Program-made: the position numbers and the translations under genes
The notes under the pieces: generated by a model
Told to the model about the DNA's origin: nothing
What the model saw: only the letters and a program-made list of their open reading frames with translations
Databases searched by the model: none
NCBI RefSeq assembly: GCF_949628265.1
Contig: NC_088786.1
Coordinates: 39,763,681-39,827,680, forward strand
From: Cloeon dipterum
Taxonomy: Eukaryota; Arthropoda; Insecta; Ephemeroptera; Baetidae
Direction of reading: 5' to 3'
Length of the DNA: 64,000 nt
In this document: positions 22,901-37,900 of the stretch, piece by piece
Layout of the letters: every line of letters begins with the position of its first letter
Numbering within the stretch: position 1 is the stretch's first letter

Positions 22901-25900
22901 AGGGTTTGCAAATATTATTATAAACTATTCAGGGATTGAATGGATAGATTTGCCTCGTCAAGAAGAGTATTAATCGATTTAAACACTTAAAATTCGACTT
23001 TTTGGAGTTTCTTTAGATTACTCAGGTGATTTTTTTTAGTCCAAAACAATTCAGAATGAAATTCAAACGTGTTTTAATTTTTTTTAAAGGTTTATTACCC
23101 AAATTTCCAATTCATAGAAGGGATTTTCTTCTTAGAATTTTAATTTTGAGTCACTAATTGACCAGTTGCATAAACCCTTAGTTATTGAAGCCGCCAACAG
23201 ATGGCGCAACCACAGACATTCTTTAAAAATTTTGTTTTAAGCGGTTTTAAGGCATTTTCGCTGCGATTTCAGACTCAATCTAGCTATTTTGTTTTTTTTT
23301 AATTAATTTGCTATTTTTTGACGTGCTGAAAACCAAAATCGGTTCAGCCATTCGCCGTAGAGGCGTAGAATCGTTGGAAAATATTTTTTTATTTCAAAAA
23401 AATAGTTTTTCACGATTCTCCGGCGATTGGCTGAACCGATTTTGGTTTTCAGTACGTCAAAAATTAGCAAATTAATTGAAGAATGCACAGTAGCTAGATT
23501 GAGTCTGAAATCGCAGCGGAAGTGCCTTAAAATCGAAAGTCTACGCTGGCGCCATCTGTTGGCGGCTTCGAACACTTAGGATTTATGCAACTGGCGAATT
23601 AATCAAAAACCATTTTTAATAAAATTCCCAAGTCTACCTTCTCGTGTTTTTCGTTAAAATGATTAAAAAAATCAATGTCTGTGCTAGTTTATAGAGCAAA
23701 AAATAATTTAATTAAATCTCCGCACTGTTAAAACGTGCTTGTGTTAATTGGATTGGTTCGTTGCACCACCAGCCAAGCCGCAGACGTGTTGGCGTTCCAG
23801 GGCACAAAAATGTCCGTGTTTCGTGACTGTACGTGTTGTTTGCACCATATTTCCGAAAATCAAAAAATTAGCATGAATTTTTTAAAAATTCAAGGGCTGA
23901 GAATTTTTCGAACCGAGATTTTGTGTCGCACGCGGGAGGCCGGCAATTTGCAGGATTCTGCACGAAATTTATGTGTCGTCTGAGCATTTTAATAAAACAA
24001 GAAAGGCTGGGCGCAATAAGGCCGCGGTAATTTACGACGGCACAGCCAGCCAGGCCATCGGCGAGCGAGCACCTCTTGGAGTGGCTGCTGCTGCTGCTGC
24101 GTTGCTATGACTACTCGCACCGTCTCGTCTCGCTGCAAAAGCGGCAAAAGCAGCCCAGCCGCGCGCTTTCGGTTCGGCGTTCGGCCCCCCGGCCGCAATT
24201 TACGCGTGGCACCGCACCTTTTAATTTCCGTCTCAAACCTATGGCTTCCCGAAAATTATATTTGACGAAATTTTTGGCCAAATTAAATTTGAAAACAGGC
24301 TGGTTGAAAATTATTTAATTAATTCGGTGACTGTGGGTATTAAAATTATTTTTTAATATTTTGTCGAAGAAAAACAGTCTAATTATTGATGGGTATTTAT
24401 TTATTTGTAAACTCCAAGACTTTGTGGCCAAATATTGGCTTTAAAAAATAAATTCATGCGTTTTTCTTACATAAAAAAAAGGGAGCGGCTGAAAACTGGC
24501 CAATTTTATACAAAATATTATCTTTTCAAGCAATTGTAATAGTTCTATTAGAGATAAATTAATAAATAGGGTGCCTAATATTATCTACATTTCACGCCCA
24601 ACAACTTTTCTACTTTGACAAACTTCCTAGGTCAAAGGTCAAGGTCACTAAAATTTAATTTAAGATTTCAAAAATTCCTGCATTTCAAAGGAAACAAAAA
24701 TTTTTAATTTTGAGATAGCCAAATTGTGTCTTTTTTAATAGAAAACAACATATAAAAAAATGGTGTTACGGGTTTCCCGGGTTTTTGAGAAATTCAAATT
24801 AGAATTTTAAAAAACGTGTTTTTTCCACCCCAAAATTAGAGTTTAATTTCAATTACGCTACATTAACAAATTTTCCGGTCAGATTTTGAATAGTTTTAAT
24901 TTATTGAGGGGGTTGAAGTCAACTCTCATCCCCAGGGGGTGCGTTTTGCTAAATTTCTGGTATTTAGACCGTCATTGGTGTCTTTCCCTATGTTTTCCAC
25001 CCTTAAAAAACCAAATCTGAAGTCAGTTTTGCGATTAAATTGCTCCCTTTATTTTTTTCTTGTATCTACGAGTTAAAAAAAATCTTGTCAGCGACTGGGG
25101 GTGTTTGAATTTTTTTTTTAATTTTTGTTTGGGCTTCAGGACGAAAAAGTGTTAGCGCTTCAACAATCCTGTAAGTCAGCTGTGTGTTTTGGTTTTTAAA
25201 TGTGTAGGATTATTCCTAACCTTTCTTGCAAATGTCAGGTTTTCCATCATAAAAAATCGAAATAATTCTTGAAACCTCTTTTTGCGAATGGAAAGTAGGA
25301 TTTCTTTCTCTCGCATGCCGGAATAATTTCCTTCTTGCTTATTTCTGCTTGCTAAATTGCTTTTCTGCTGCTTTGGCTTCTTCGAGGCCGGATCAAACGG
25401 CTATATTTATGCATGCACGTCGACCGGAGACTGACACAATATTAATAATAATAGAAACACTAAATCCCGCGCGCACGTCACACACACCGCACCGACATCT
25501 CAATTTCACAATCAGCACAAATCCTGCACAGACACCAAAGTAAACATGTAATTATTATTTGTTCGTTTCAGGGTTTGCAAAAACGAAATTTGCTCCCAGA
25601 ATTGAATTGAAGAAAAGCAAACCCTGAAGCAAACTTGTTAAGCTTTTTTAGCCCAGTCAGAATGAGGGCCGAGCCTGTTGTTAGTTTCTTGTTGCTCGAT
25701 TGGTGACTTTTGCTTCGTTAACTGTCCCCGCAGCCGTGTTCCCGACCATGGCCTTGCACGACCACGAACAGATCCGGGAGGCGGCCGCCGAGCACAGAAA
25801 ACATCATCACTTGGTCAGAGGTGCGTGCGCCCTTTCTTTTCATAAATAAAATAAATAAATAAATAAAATCCCTTTAAAGCTTAAAATGTGAAGATTAAAA

Positions 25901-28900
25901 AAGCATCAAATTCGATTAATTCGTACGCGAGAAGCGCAGACATGGCGTCTGCTCGAGCTAGGGCGGCGGGAAAGTTGATTGTTTTTGTTGTTATTTCTTT
26001 TTATTAACAGCTGATTAGTCCGGTAATTGGCGAATCGACCGTTAGAAATGGAACAAAATACGCGGGAATGAGATTATTCGGTCGGCACGCCCCCTTTTCG
26101 ACGCTTCTGATTGGCCGCTGGACTGTCTCCTGATTGGCCACCATTATTTCGACGCCATTTTGAATTCTGACTGGCGGGAAACCAACACAGATCGCAACCC
26201 TGGCCTCCCGAAGGGAATTTCGACTGCGCAGAAGGTTTTAATTTGGTTCACGCATGCGCAGTGATAAGTTTCAGCCTTCCTGTGAGTTGAAGAAGCGATC
26301 TGAACCAATTGCGCATGCTTAAGATGCGCACAAGCCTACTGCGCAGCTTGCAAATGGGCGTATATTCTTTACATCTATAAATATCGACGCCATATTGAAT
26401 TCTGACCGGCGGGAACCAACACAGATCGCAATCCGGACTTGCCGGTACCCGTCAGACGCCATTTTGATGCGCAGGAACAAAGAAAAATCGGAAAAAGTGA
26501 TGAAATGGATGCAGATTTTACTCTCTTTCAAAACATTTCCATGGCGTTGATGGTTGGCACGCGATTGAAGCGAAAATAGCTTTTGAATATCGCGTTTCAT
26601 CGGAGATAAAAGACAACCGGCACTTATAGCTCTTCTAACTGGTGTTTGTTTACTCTCAAAATTGTCACGTTCATGACTCCGAAAATAAATAATCTCGGTG
26701 TCGTGTTGCACGGGCGGTTGTCTGAAAAAATTCGGCTATGCAACCTGTTAACGAGGTCTGTCGTGCGCGTTGCATACATCAGAATTTTATTCATTTCAAA
26801 AATATCGTGCCGCATAAACACCGTGACATTTGAATTTAAAGCGGTATTCACGTAACAAGCGTGTCGCGTGTGCGTCGGATTAACGTGGAAGGTCAAAGCC
26901 AAAGCGTGCGGGAAATCACTTTGCTTTTCCACGGCGTAGTCACTCACTCACTCGGAGAGAAAGATTCCATCAGTGCGAGGCCTCCGATTCAATCCCTCAC
27001 GCCAAATAAGCCTTTCAAGCTGCGTAATATCCGAATGTGACCTCCGCACCATCACGAAAATAACGCAGAAACTGCTCGAACGAAAGTCTAGTTAATTTTA
27101 AATTGAAAATAAACTGGAAAAATGTTTTTCAGTACGAATTTAATGATTTAACTACCGAAATATCCTGTCTGAGTTGAGAATTAATTTCTTAAAGACTTAA
27201 AGGGCTAATAAATCCTTATTTTTTCATGTTCCAATCGATTCCTGAGGGTGAAATAGGTGGGGGAAATCATTTTTTCGATTTAAAAAGATTTTTGGACGTG
27301 CTAGAAGCGGAATAAAGCAAAACGCACGTTATTTTGGCGCGCAAAACGTTTGAATCTTTTGATTGCTACTGCGCATGCGTCCCCCTCTGACGTCACAGCT
27401 CTTTCAGCTGCCAATAAACGTGGCTGTGACGTCAAAGGGGTGGGGAGACGTAGCGACCAAAAGATTCAAACGTTTTACGCGCCAAAGCAACGCGCGTTTT
27501 ACTTTGCGCCTCTCCTTGCACGTCAAAAAACAGTTTTTGAACGGAAAAATTATTAATTCCACCTATTTGAACCCTCAGGAATCGATTGGAACATAAGAAA
27601 TGTGGTTCCAGGGATAAATTAGCTAAATTAAGAGAATTATGTGAATTTTCTCCACCTTTTGAGACCAGTTTCTGTTATTAAAATGTTTTTCTGGCACAAA
27701 AAACCAAGAGAAAGTGAAAAAACCGTTTATCGGGCCATTTTATTTCCGAGGTGAGGAACGTGTGTGCCCTTTTTTTAATCTGCAATCTGGGGCTGAAAGA
27801 AAATTGGCGTAAAACACAAACAGGCGGCTTTTAGCGAGCGAGCGGCTGCGATGAATAATTCATGATGGCTGTCGGGCGAATTCCCGGCCCACGCAGGAAA
27901 AGGTGAAAGGTTGCCAGTGCGGCAGGCATGTTTGCACGGGGCGTTTCTCGCTCGTGCATGATCGTTGAAATCAAAAGATCGTTGACACAGAAAGGATGCT
28001 GCTCGCCGAGGAAGACCGACACGCGAGCCTTTTCTTTCTCTCTCGCGCTGCGGCCCAGCACGTCGCTCATTCAGCGCCTCTGTAATTCGATTTCGCTCTT
28101 TTCTGCGACCTCCTTTCAATACTCAGGCAGACCAGACTGCCAAGAAGAAGAAAAGGTACTGCTCGCTCGTCACTTTGTCGAGCTGGAAATTTCATTACGA
28201 TAACCGTGAGCAGTTACTTTTTCTATACAGAGCTTGTGCATTTTGCTTGATTTGCAATAAACAAAAGGACTTTTTTGCGTATTGTTGATTTAATTTGCTT
28301 TATTTGCCTTGTCAAAGGCGCGAATTCGAATTCCTGTGTTAAAAAATCAGATCTATTTTCTCTCGGCGGAGGATGTTGTGAACGTTCGTGGCGAATTTAT
28401 TTCTTCTCGTGGGATTGAGAGGTCCGGTCACGTGATGCGGGCGAGCGCGCTGATTGGTTGCTGGTCACGCCCACTTATACAGATATTCTTGGTTAAAATC
28501 GCGCATTTCTCAACAAACTGAAATTTCCTTGTTGCAAGAATAAGTCAACAATGAATTCGACAGTGAAAATTATCATGTTTGTTTTGCTATGCGCGATTTT
28601 AGCGCAATTTCAACCAAGATTTTTTGTTGCTGTGTTGGAGATTGATGGAAAAAGTGGGCGCGACCAGCAACCAATCAGCGCGCTCACCCGCGTCACGTGA
28701 CCAAAGAGAGAGCATGAAATGGACTCGCCGAATTTTCAAAATCTAATCATTTTTCGTTCGTGTTAAATTAAAATTAAATCTTCACAGCTTTTTATACTGA
28801 AATCCCGGATGCTGTTCATTATTTGGCGGGAAAATGAATTAATTTGAGGTGCGGAGAAAAACGATCGACATCAAAGAATTTTTTTAAATAACCGTTTTGC

Positions 28901-31900
28901 CTTGTTTTTAGGAAAATTATGACTACAATTTTTTTCCCCTCCGTAACCTGGATAAATTTCAGATAGTATATCTCCTTAAACAATCTAGATCTAAAAAGCG
29001 TGAAATAAAAATTATTTTTAAAAGGAAAAAGGATGAAATTAGGTCAGTTTTTACCATTCAGAAATGTTGATCTCCTTTAAATATTTAATTTTAGCTGCCA
29101 TTTTTGCCTTATCTTAAATTTTTTTTAATTTCCGAGCATATTGGGCACTGATTTAAATGAAAAACTGCAAAAATATTTAAAATTGACAGTTCAAAAGCCT
29201 GTTGTGCTAGAAAAATTAATCGATTTACGCGATCTCTATGCATTTATTTTTGAATCTGTTAAGCGCGCGTGCCATAAACCGCGTCTTTCCGCGCAATTTT
29301 CCTTTGTTGGCAGCGATTGAGCGTGAAGCCATTAAACAACACTCGAGAGTGCATCTCGCTCGGCGTGAAAATAAGAATATGCAAAACAGAAAAAGAGAGG
29401 AGGGCGCGTGCGGGGTTGGTTGTTGCCAAGCGAGCATCAGGCCGATGTGGGTCGCGCTTTGACAAAGTGTGTGCGTGTATGAGGCTGAGGACCGAGCAGC
29501 CGCCACGAGATTAAATTTTCCCCGATCGGACGAACATAGAACATATACGCGCTGACGGATGGACGCTACGGAGAACGGCCGGGCAATAAATTTCGCGCGT
29601 AATTACAACACGTCGTGACCTACTTCTCCTCCAGGCAGTATAAAGGAAAAAACGACTCGATTTTCCTCGGAAATTTGATTCTTTTTGGAAAAATTGTAAA
29701 AAACACGAAATTTAATTAATTTCCCTCGCATTTTTATACGTGCCACGCCTTTTGCATATTTGGCGTCGAAATAATGGAGACTTTCAAGGTGCTTTTATCA
29801 ACTTTTTTATTGTTGTTTGAACATACGCCCATTTTGAAGCTGCGCAGTAAACTTGTGCGCATCTTAAGCATGCGCAGTATGTTCAAATCGCTTCTCCATC
29901 TTACAGGGAGCCTGAAACTTACTACTGCGCATGCGTGAACCAAATTAAAGCCTTCTGCGCAGTCGATATTCCCACTGAGGCCCGGGTTGCGATCTGGGTT
30001 GGTTTTCCCGCCGGTCAGAAGTCAATATGGCGCCGAAATAATGGCGGCCGATCAGGAGACAGTCCAGCGGCCAATCAGAAGCGTCGAAAAAGAGGCGTGC
30101 CGACCTAATAATTTCATTCCTGCGAATTTTGTTACATTTCCTTTAGTCTGAGGTGCCGTCTAACGGTCGGTTCGCCAATTACCGGGCTAATCAGCTGTTA
30201 CTAAAGAAATAACAACAAATATATTCATTTCCAAGCATTCTTGTAAACTATAATAATTTAAAATTTCCAATTCTAGAGGTTTATCAGATATGATATTTAA
30301 TTTGTTGGTCCTAGCGTAAAACCCAAAACCCGCAGCGTGAAATAATAAATGCTCGTCGGGGCGAGACGCAGGCCTGAAAATGTGTCAGCGGCTGATAAAA
30401 AGTTATCGAGATTGGACCGACTGCGCGAGAGTGTAGTTTTTGCGCCAAAATTGCGGGGATCACCGAGTTAATAACTCAATTTAGGCGCTCGGCCCTTCCA
30501 ACTGACAGACTGGACCGATTTTCCCGATAGGCAATCGGCTTTTTTACGACTGTTGCGCGACGAAATCGAGTGACCCAAATTCTTCCACGCGTGCCTTTCA
30601 TTTTCCGTCGGTCTGCGGGCCAAAAGGGCCAAAGCCGACTTGGAAAAGGATCAAATAATACGTGGCTGGATGATTTATTAATTTTTCCCGAGGCTGTTTT
30701 GGTAGTTTTGGCTGCGCTCACGTATTTCCACTTTATTCTTGACGCGGAAAATGGAACAAATCTTTAGAAAAGTAATGTCGCAACAATGCCAACTTGCCAA
30801 GAAATAAACCAGTCGTGTAAGCCGCCAACAGATGGCGCCACCGTATACTTTAGTAATAAATTTAATTTTAAGGCGATTTCACTGCGATTTCAGACTCAAT
30901 CCTGCCACTGTGCATTCTTCACTTAATTTTCTTTCTTTTGACGTGCTGAAAACCAAAACCAGTCCAGCCAATCGCCGTAGAAACGTCGGAAGAGATTTTA
31001 AATTTCAAAAAATAGATTTTCACGATTCTACGGCGATTGGCTGAACCGATTTTGGTTTTCAGCACCTCAAAAGAAAGAATATTAAGTGAAGAATGCACAG
31101 TGACAAGATTGAGTCTCAATTCGAAGCGGAAGTGCCTTAAAATTAAATTTATTTCGAAAGTATACGGTGGCGCCATCGGTTGGTGGCTCCAAAATGCAAC
31201 AACTGATTTAATAGTTCGAGTAAAGATAAATTGATAAATAGGGTGTCTAAAATTATCTACATTAAACGCCCGACAGCTTTGCCACGATGACAAACTTCCT
31301 AGGTCAAAGGTCAAGGTCACTAAAAAGTAATTTAAGATTTCAACCAATTCCTGCAGAGCGAAGGGGATAAAAAATTGTATTTTTAAGATAGCCAAAATAT
31401 GCCTCATTTAATACGAAAAATTATGTGCAAAAATGGTGATTCGATTTTTCCGTGTTTTCGAGAAATTTAAATTTGAATTTTAAAAAACGTGTTTTTTGAA
31501 CCCCAAAATTAGAATTTAATTTCAATCGCGCTAATTTCACGCATTTTCCGGTCAGAATTTGATCCCTTTATGAATAGTAATGAGTGTTTGAGGGGGTTGA
31601 AACCTACCCTCATCCCCCAGGGGGTGTAATTTGATTAATTTCGCGGAATTTGACCGTCATTGGTGTCATTCCCCATGTTTTCCACCCTTAAAAAATCAAT
31701 TCTGAAGTCAATTTAACGATTAAATTGGTCCCTTCAACTCTTTTTTGTATTCACAACTTATTTCCAGAAAAAAAAAATCGGTAAAAAAATAATCCCATTT
31801 CCTGTGAAACAGCGGAAGGGTAAAATTAATTAGCAATTACCCGACGGATCGAATTAGGGCAGAGGGAGCAGGCGTAAGATTCCTTTCCATTTCCCGTTTC

Positions 31901-34900
31901 CCGGCGTCTGCTGCTTCTGCTGCTAAGGGCTGGATTTCAATTAAGAAAAGCTGCTTGATCGGGGTTTGCACGCGGCGGGTTCGTTCACCTGCTGTCTAGC
32001 CTCGTGTCGTAAAAGAAGAGAGCCAACAGAGAGAGAACGAGAGAGGAAACGGCAAATTGCACGCTGGGCGAGACGGACTTGATTGGCCGGCCGCCGCCGC
32101 CGGAAAAGCAACCGAGCGATCGAGATGAGGGTGAAAATCGTGCCGCGTGCAAAATGCCGACTTTTTTTGCCTTTCTGGCATTGGAAAAATATTTTTATTG
32201 CAATAAATTCGTTTGTTTGGTAGAAAAGCGAACTATTTTCAAATTAAAATCTTGTTGCTTTTATTTCTACAAATTTATTTAACAACCCTTTTCGTCGCGC
32301 GGTAATAAAAAAACCCATTCCGCATAAGAGGAGCAGAACGCAGAACTTCCTTCCTTCCTTCGTGCTCGCCTTGAAGATAAAAACGCTGAGAAGTGCCGAA
32401 TTTAAACCGTTTAATTGGCCGGCCTCCCTCCCGAATTTAAATTGCAGATGAGGCTCACTCAGTCGCGTGCACCGAAAACTCGCTTCAGCGAACAAAATCA
32501 CGCAACTGCGCGGCTGGCTCCATTAATTATATAAACTTACTGGCTCGCTTGATAACAAAAACAACCCAGCAGGCGTGTCTCGTGTTTATAAAATAAATTC
32601 CTGCGCCCAAGCAAATTTATAAATTTGTATTTCCATCCGAAAATACAGTATTTGTGCCATTTTTTGGCATGGCGGCCGTGGAACAGCAGTAAAATCTGCA
32701 TTCTGCGTGGGAGTGCCAAGAAAACTAAAATTAAATGGCAGGCCAGTTGGCCCGCGCCGCGCGCAGTTCTCGCTCGGCGTTGCCTGCACTGCACTTCAGC
32801 TTTCATATGGCCGAAAGAAAGAAAGGTCAAGCCAAGGACGCGTCGGAGCCTGCGTGCTACTCACTGCTATGGGAGAGTGCTGCAGGAGCAGGAACGGGAA
32901 AGTCGGAAAATCCGCGTGATTACCGCCAGCTGCGTCGACGACCAGAAAGAGAGAGAAAAGAGAAAATCCGGCAGTAATGATCCGATTCCAGCAGCAAAAG
33001 CAAGATGAATTTAATGGTGCCAATTGGTCAGGGTGGAAATAAGGGGAAACGTTCTGCTCTTGCGTCTTTGTTAAATTAATGGGTTGAGAAAAAATTATTT
33101 TGAAATTTAGTAATTTAATTTTTTAAGGGGGTTGAAATACAGAAATTAGGGGTTGAAGGGTTTGGCACTTAGCCTACACCCTTCAGATATTTAGGGTAAG
33201 TTGAGATGTATCTAATGGTGTTTAGGTTTTGCAGTTCTGATGATTAGAACCCGAGATTTGGAGTTAGCAATAATTAGAAAAACACGAAAATCTCGAATTT
33301 TTTCGATTTTTTTCGTATTTTCCAAACTCTAAATCTCGGGTTCTAATTATTAGAATTCCAAAAACTACCATTCATTAAACACATCTCAACCTACCCTCAA
33401 TAGCTGGAGGATTTAAAAGGCGCTTACCCTCCACCCCTTTCATCCCCCTCGCTAAAATTATAGCTGAAAAATGTACTCAGAAGCGTTTTTCCGCGGATTT
33501 TAAAATATTTTAGCAACATTTGGATGGGGGTAAGCACCCCCTAAACCCATCAGATGGTCAGGGGAGGTAGAGACGAGTCAAACGGGGGTTAGTTTTTGCA
33601 ATTCTGATTGTTAGAACCCGAGATTTGGAGTTTTAAAATGTTTGCAAAAACACGAAAATCATGAATTTTTCAACTTTTTCGTATTTTGCAAACTCCAAAT
33701 CTCGGGTTCTAACTCTCGGAATTACAAAAACTACCCACCATTAGACACATCTAAACCTACCCTAAATAACTGAAGGGTATAAAGGGTGCTTACCCTCCAC
33801 CCCTTTCAACCCCTTCGCCAAATTTATAGCAGAAAAATTACTTAGAAGCATTTTTCCGCCGGTTTTAAAATATTTTAGCAATTATTGGGTGGGGGTAGGC
33901 ACTCCTTAAACCATTTAGCTACTTAGGGGAGATTGATACGAGTCTAACGGTGGTTAATTTTTACATTTCTGAGGATTAGAAACCGAGATTAGGGGTTGCA
34001 AAAATTAGCTAAACACGAAAAAATCGAAACATTTTGTTTTTCAAAGTGGAAGAAATTTTTTCACAAGCTCACAAATGTCATGGGATGACAAACAATACAC
34101 GAAAAATATCTTTCCCAAGCGAAATTTCCGGAAAAAAGCGATAAGGAGGACTAGCATGAAATATTTATCAGTTCTCGTGCAATCTGTTCCGCGTTCTCTT
34201 GATGTCACCTTTCGGCGCGTCTTTTGTGGATTCAATAATAAGAATAATCGCTCGATAGAAAGACGCTCGAGTGCTTCCGACAAGGGCCTCTCTCTCTTTC
34301 TCACGCCATGCCAGACGCTTCCAAAAAAATATTATCGCGATGAAAGCAACAACACCGCTCAATCTGTTCGATTTTCCGATAAAAATAAAGGAATGAATTT
34401 GAAGGATATTTTTTGTAGAACTTCACGAAATATGCCAGTTGTTGCGTTAACAATAAACATCACTACAGATGAATATTGAAAACAATTTTAATTTAAATAA
34501 ACCAAAACTTTGCAGAACCTGTGTGTTACGATAATTTTTAAATTGATTTTACAAGAGGTCGTGATACTAAATTTATTTTCCTGCTTTTCTTTCTCAGCTA
34601 GAATCAGAAATAGACCTTTGAATGATTCACAAATCACACCTGGTGCTATTTCTATTTCGATGCGCAGTTGCCCGTCAACAGGCTGAAAAGCGCGCGCGTT
34701 TTTCCCTTTTCAGCAGGTGTGCTTTTCCCTTTGTGCATTGGGCAAAGTGGCTATTTCTGTCGCTGCGTCCCAAATAAAATGAGCAACTCGACCGTCTCGT
34801 CTACCAATTCACCAGCATTGATTGAATTTAATATACGCGCGTCCGTCTGCGTGTGCTTTTGCTCGGCCCAACGCTCTGCTCTTTCGCCTCGAAATAATTC

Positions 34901-37900
34901 GCACGAGCCGACAACCAGTCTGCGCGGATGGTAAATTAGGGCGTTCGGTCTGTTGCAACACAACGCCGACTCGTCAACTTTGATATTAATATATGCAGAC
35001 AGGAATTAATTACAACGCGACACCAGAGTTGTTAATCTTGTTATAATGCGGTCTCACTTTTTCAAGGTTGGAAAATCTGGAAAACAGGTTTGTTTTGCTT
35101 AAATTTAAAGAGTTTAAAATTTTCTCATATCTAGGACGCTGAAAAATAATTCTATTATCCAAAAATCAAGCCATAGAGGAACAATCAATTCACCAGTTGC
35201 ATAAACCCTAAGTGATCGAAGCCGCCAACAGATGGCGCCACCGTAGACTTTCGATTTTTAATTTACTTCCGCTGTGATTTCAGACTCAATCTAGCTACTG
35301 TGCATTCTTCAATTAATTTGCTATTTTTTGACGTGCTGAAAACCAAAATCGGTTCAGCCAATCGCCGCAGAATCGTGAAAAACTATTTTTTGAAATAAAA
35401 AAATCTTTTCCAACGTTTCTACGGCGAATGGCTGAACCGATTTTGGTTTTCAGCACGTCAAAAAAAAGCGAATTAATTAAAAAAAGCAAAATAGCTAGAA
35501 TGAGTCTGAAATCGCAGCGGAAATGCCTTAAAACCGCTTAAAACAAAAGTTTTTAGAAAGTCTTTGGTTGCGCCATCTGTTGGCGGCTTTAATAACTAAG
35601 GGTTTATGCAACTGGTCAATTTTGTTATAAATTCAAAAATTTTAATTAGCGTTGATTTAAACAATTGAAAAGTTTAATCCAATTTTATTGAAAAATAAAT
35701 CAACATTTTTATGGATTAATTAAATTTTTGGGAATAAGACCCAGCTTAAATTACTTCCGGCTGAGATGTTCCTCTCGTTTTCACTACATTCGCGCGGTTT
35801 CGAACTAGGAACTGCGGTCGTGCGTAAACCTGCTGGCTTTGGATGAGAGAGGAAAGTCTGTATTTTGGCACGTGTTTGGCCCATTACGTCACACGCACAG
35901 ACGAACTAGAAGATATGAAGCAAAAAAGCACGAACCAACTCTGAGCAAACAATCGGATATCGCGTCTCTCTATGACAATAAAAAAGTCTCTACCTTTTTC
36001 CGCTTTGTCGAAAACGATAGGTCTCAAATTCGAGGAGGCAAAAAGTCGATTGCTTTTGACTTCTCTGATGTATTGACTCTTCTATCAGCTAGGATGCGGA
36101 AAATGGGAACGAAACGAGAATTTTTATAATTGCAGACGGTTTGAAAATTTATTGTTTTTGATTCAGTTTTAAAATTTCCAGGTTTTCGTTTCTAATTTGA
36201 GCAAAAAACACTTGATTATACAAGTTCCTGCTAGTTTTAGCAAGTGCCACGCCCATTTTCACGCCCCCTTTATTGAAAATACTCCTTGTTTTTATTTACT
36301 AACAGCTGATTAGGCCGGTAATTGGTGATTCGACCGTTAGAGGCAAATGGAAATGTTACAAAATACGCGGGAATGAAATTATTAGGTCGGCACGCCTCTT
36401 TTTCGACGCTTCTGATTGGCCGCTGGACTGTCTCCTGATTGGCCTCCATTATTTCGATGCCAGATTGACTTCCAACCGGTGGGAACCAACACAGATCGCA
36501 ACCCTGCCTCCCGAAGAGAATTTGGCTGCGCAGAAGGTTTTAAATAGGGTCACGCATGCGCAGTGATGAGTTTCAGCCTCCCAGTGAGACGAAGAAGCGA
36601 TCTGAACATACTGCGCATGTTTAAGATGCGCACAAGTTTAATGCGCAGCTTCAAAACGCGGGAATATTAAAAAACCTATAAAAATGTGGAATTAATCACC
36701 TTGAAATCCAGATTGAGGTTAAGCAGAAGGTGTCGGTTCAATGCTTTTCAACCTTGTGGCAACAAATGGGAAATTTCAATATTTAAGAAAATAAAAATGA
36801 ATATAAAATATTTACGAACGACATATGTTTTGTCTAAATCAATTGATTTGTATTTATTGGGAACCAATTATATTATTTAAATCATTTTTCAGAACAAATC
36901 TGCGTTTAAATTAATTTTAAACTGAAAAATCATCAGTTAAATTATTTTCCCAACTTAATAAGAAATAAAAAATACGATTAAAATCAAATGAATTTACGAC
37001 AAAAATTTTAATTCTACAAAAAGAAACAGTTTAGCAGCAGACGGAGAAAGAATTGCGCCGAAGATTCCGACAGCCCGGCCAATTATTGATCAGTCTGCGA
37101 TTTGCTGGCGCGAAATCGGTGCCATCGGTGCGTGCAGATGAGAGAAAATAAAAATAATATATCAATGGTCCGAGCCTCGAACGCATCAAAAAGCAGCAGG
37201 CGAAAAAAAGGGGGAAAATAAGTTTAACGAGGTCGTGAGGACGGACTTTTTTTCGGTCCCTGTCTTATATATTGGGCGCAGGGGGTGGGTCGGGGTGAGG
37301 GCGCGGGCCGCGTGACGTCACGTCGTCGCCCAGGCAACCCCCGCCAATCGGCAGCTGCGTCTCGGGCCTCGTGCGCTAATTTGGCCTAATGCGCTCGCAA
37401 ATGTTCGGCAATTCGCGAAAATGAAAACCATCTTAGCTGCGTGCGTGACTAATTGACAATTCTCCCCTTTCCTCCTCCGATCGAACGCCACCCCTGCGTC
37501 AGTCAACCCCTTGCAGAATATATATTTAGAATTTAGAGGAGCCAAAGCTTTTGTAAAAATAATCAAGTTTGCTAGAAATATTTTTTATTTTTTATTTAAC
37601 GGGAAAAAAGGCGTTTCAGCGTGCACAAAAATGAATTTTTCTCGAGTTTTAATGGTGCTAGAATTTTAAATTTTGGGCCAAAAGATGCCTATTTAAACAG
37701 CCGACAACTTTTAAATTTAATTTTGGAATTTTCCAAAATGGAGTATTTTTTTAATTTATTTTAAAATTTGGAATATCTCAAAAAGTGTATTTACTATTTT
37801 TGTTTGAATACAGGATGAAATGTTGGCAAAAGCCTGTGTAATATGCCTTTAGAACTTTTCAGGGTTTTGAAACGCACGGTTTTCGAGAAAATAAGGGTCA

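Noticed and set aside
28128..28155. Mini-exon reading ADQTAKKKK between CAG and GTACTG
   Set aside because: Its phases (in 0, out 2, or in 1, out 0) do not fit the phase-1 junction between exons 25734 and 43638.
30919..31407. 162-codon minus ORF over R2 copy 3
   Set aside because: It lies in hairpin arms and R10 sequence; similar peptides appear in the other R2 copies, so it is a repeat shadow.
34075..34479. 134-codon plus ORF in intron 4
   Set aside because: No codon bias, no recognisable domain, an equally long antisense ORF, and no splice partners.
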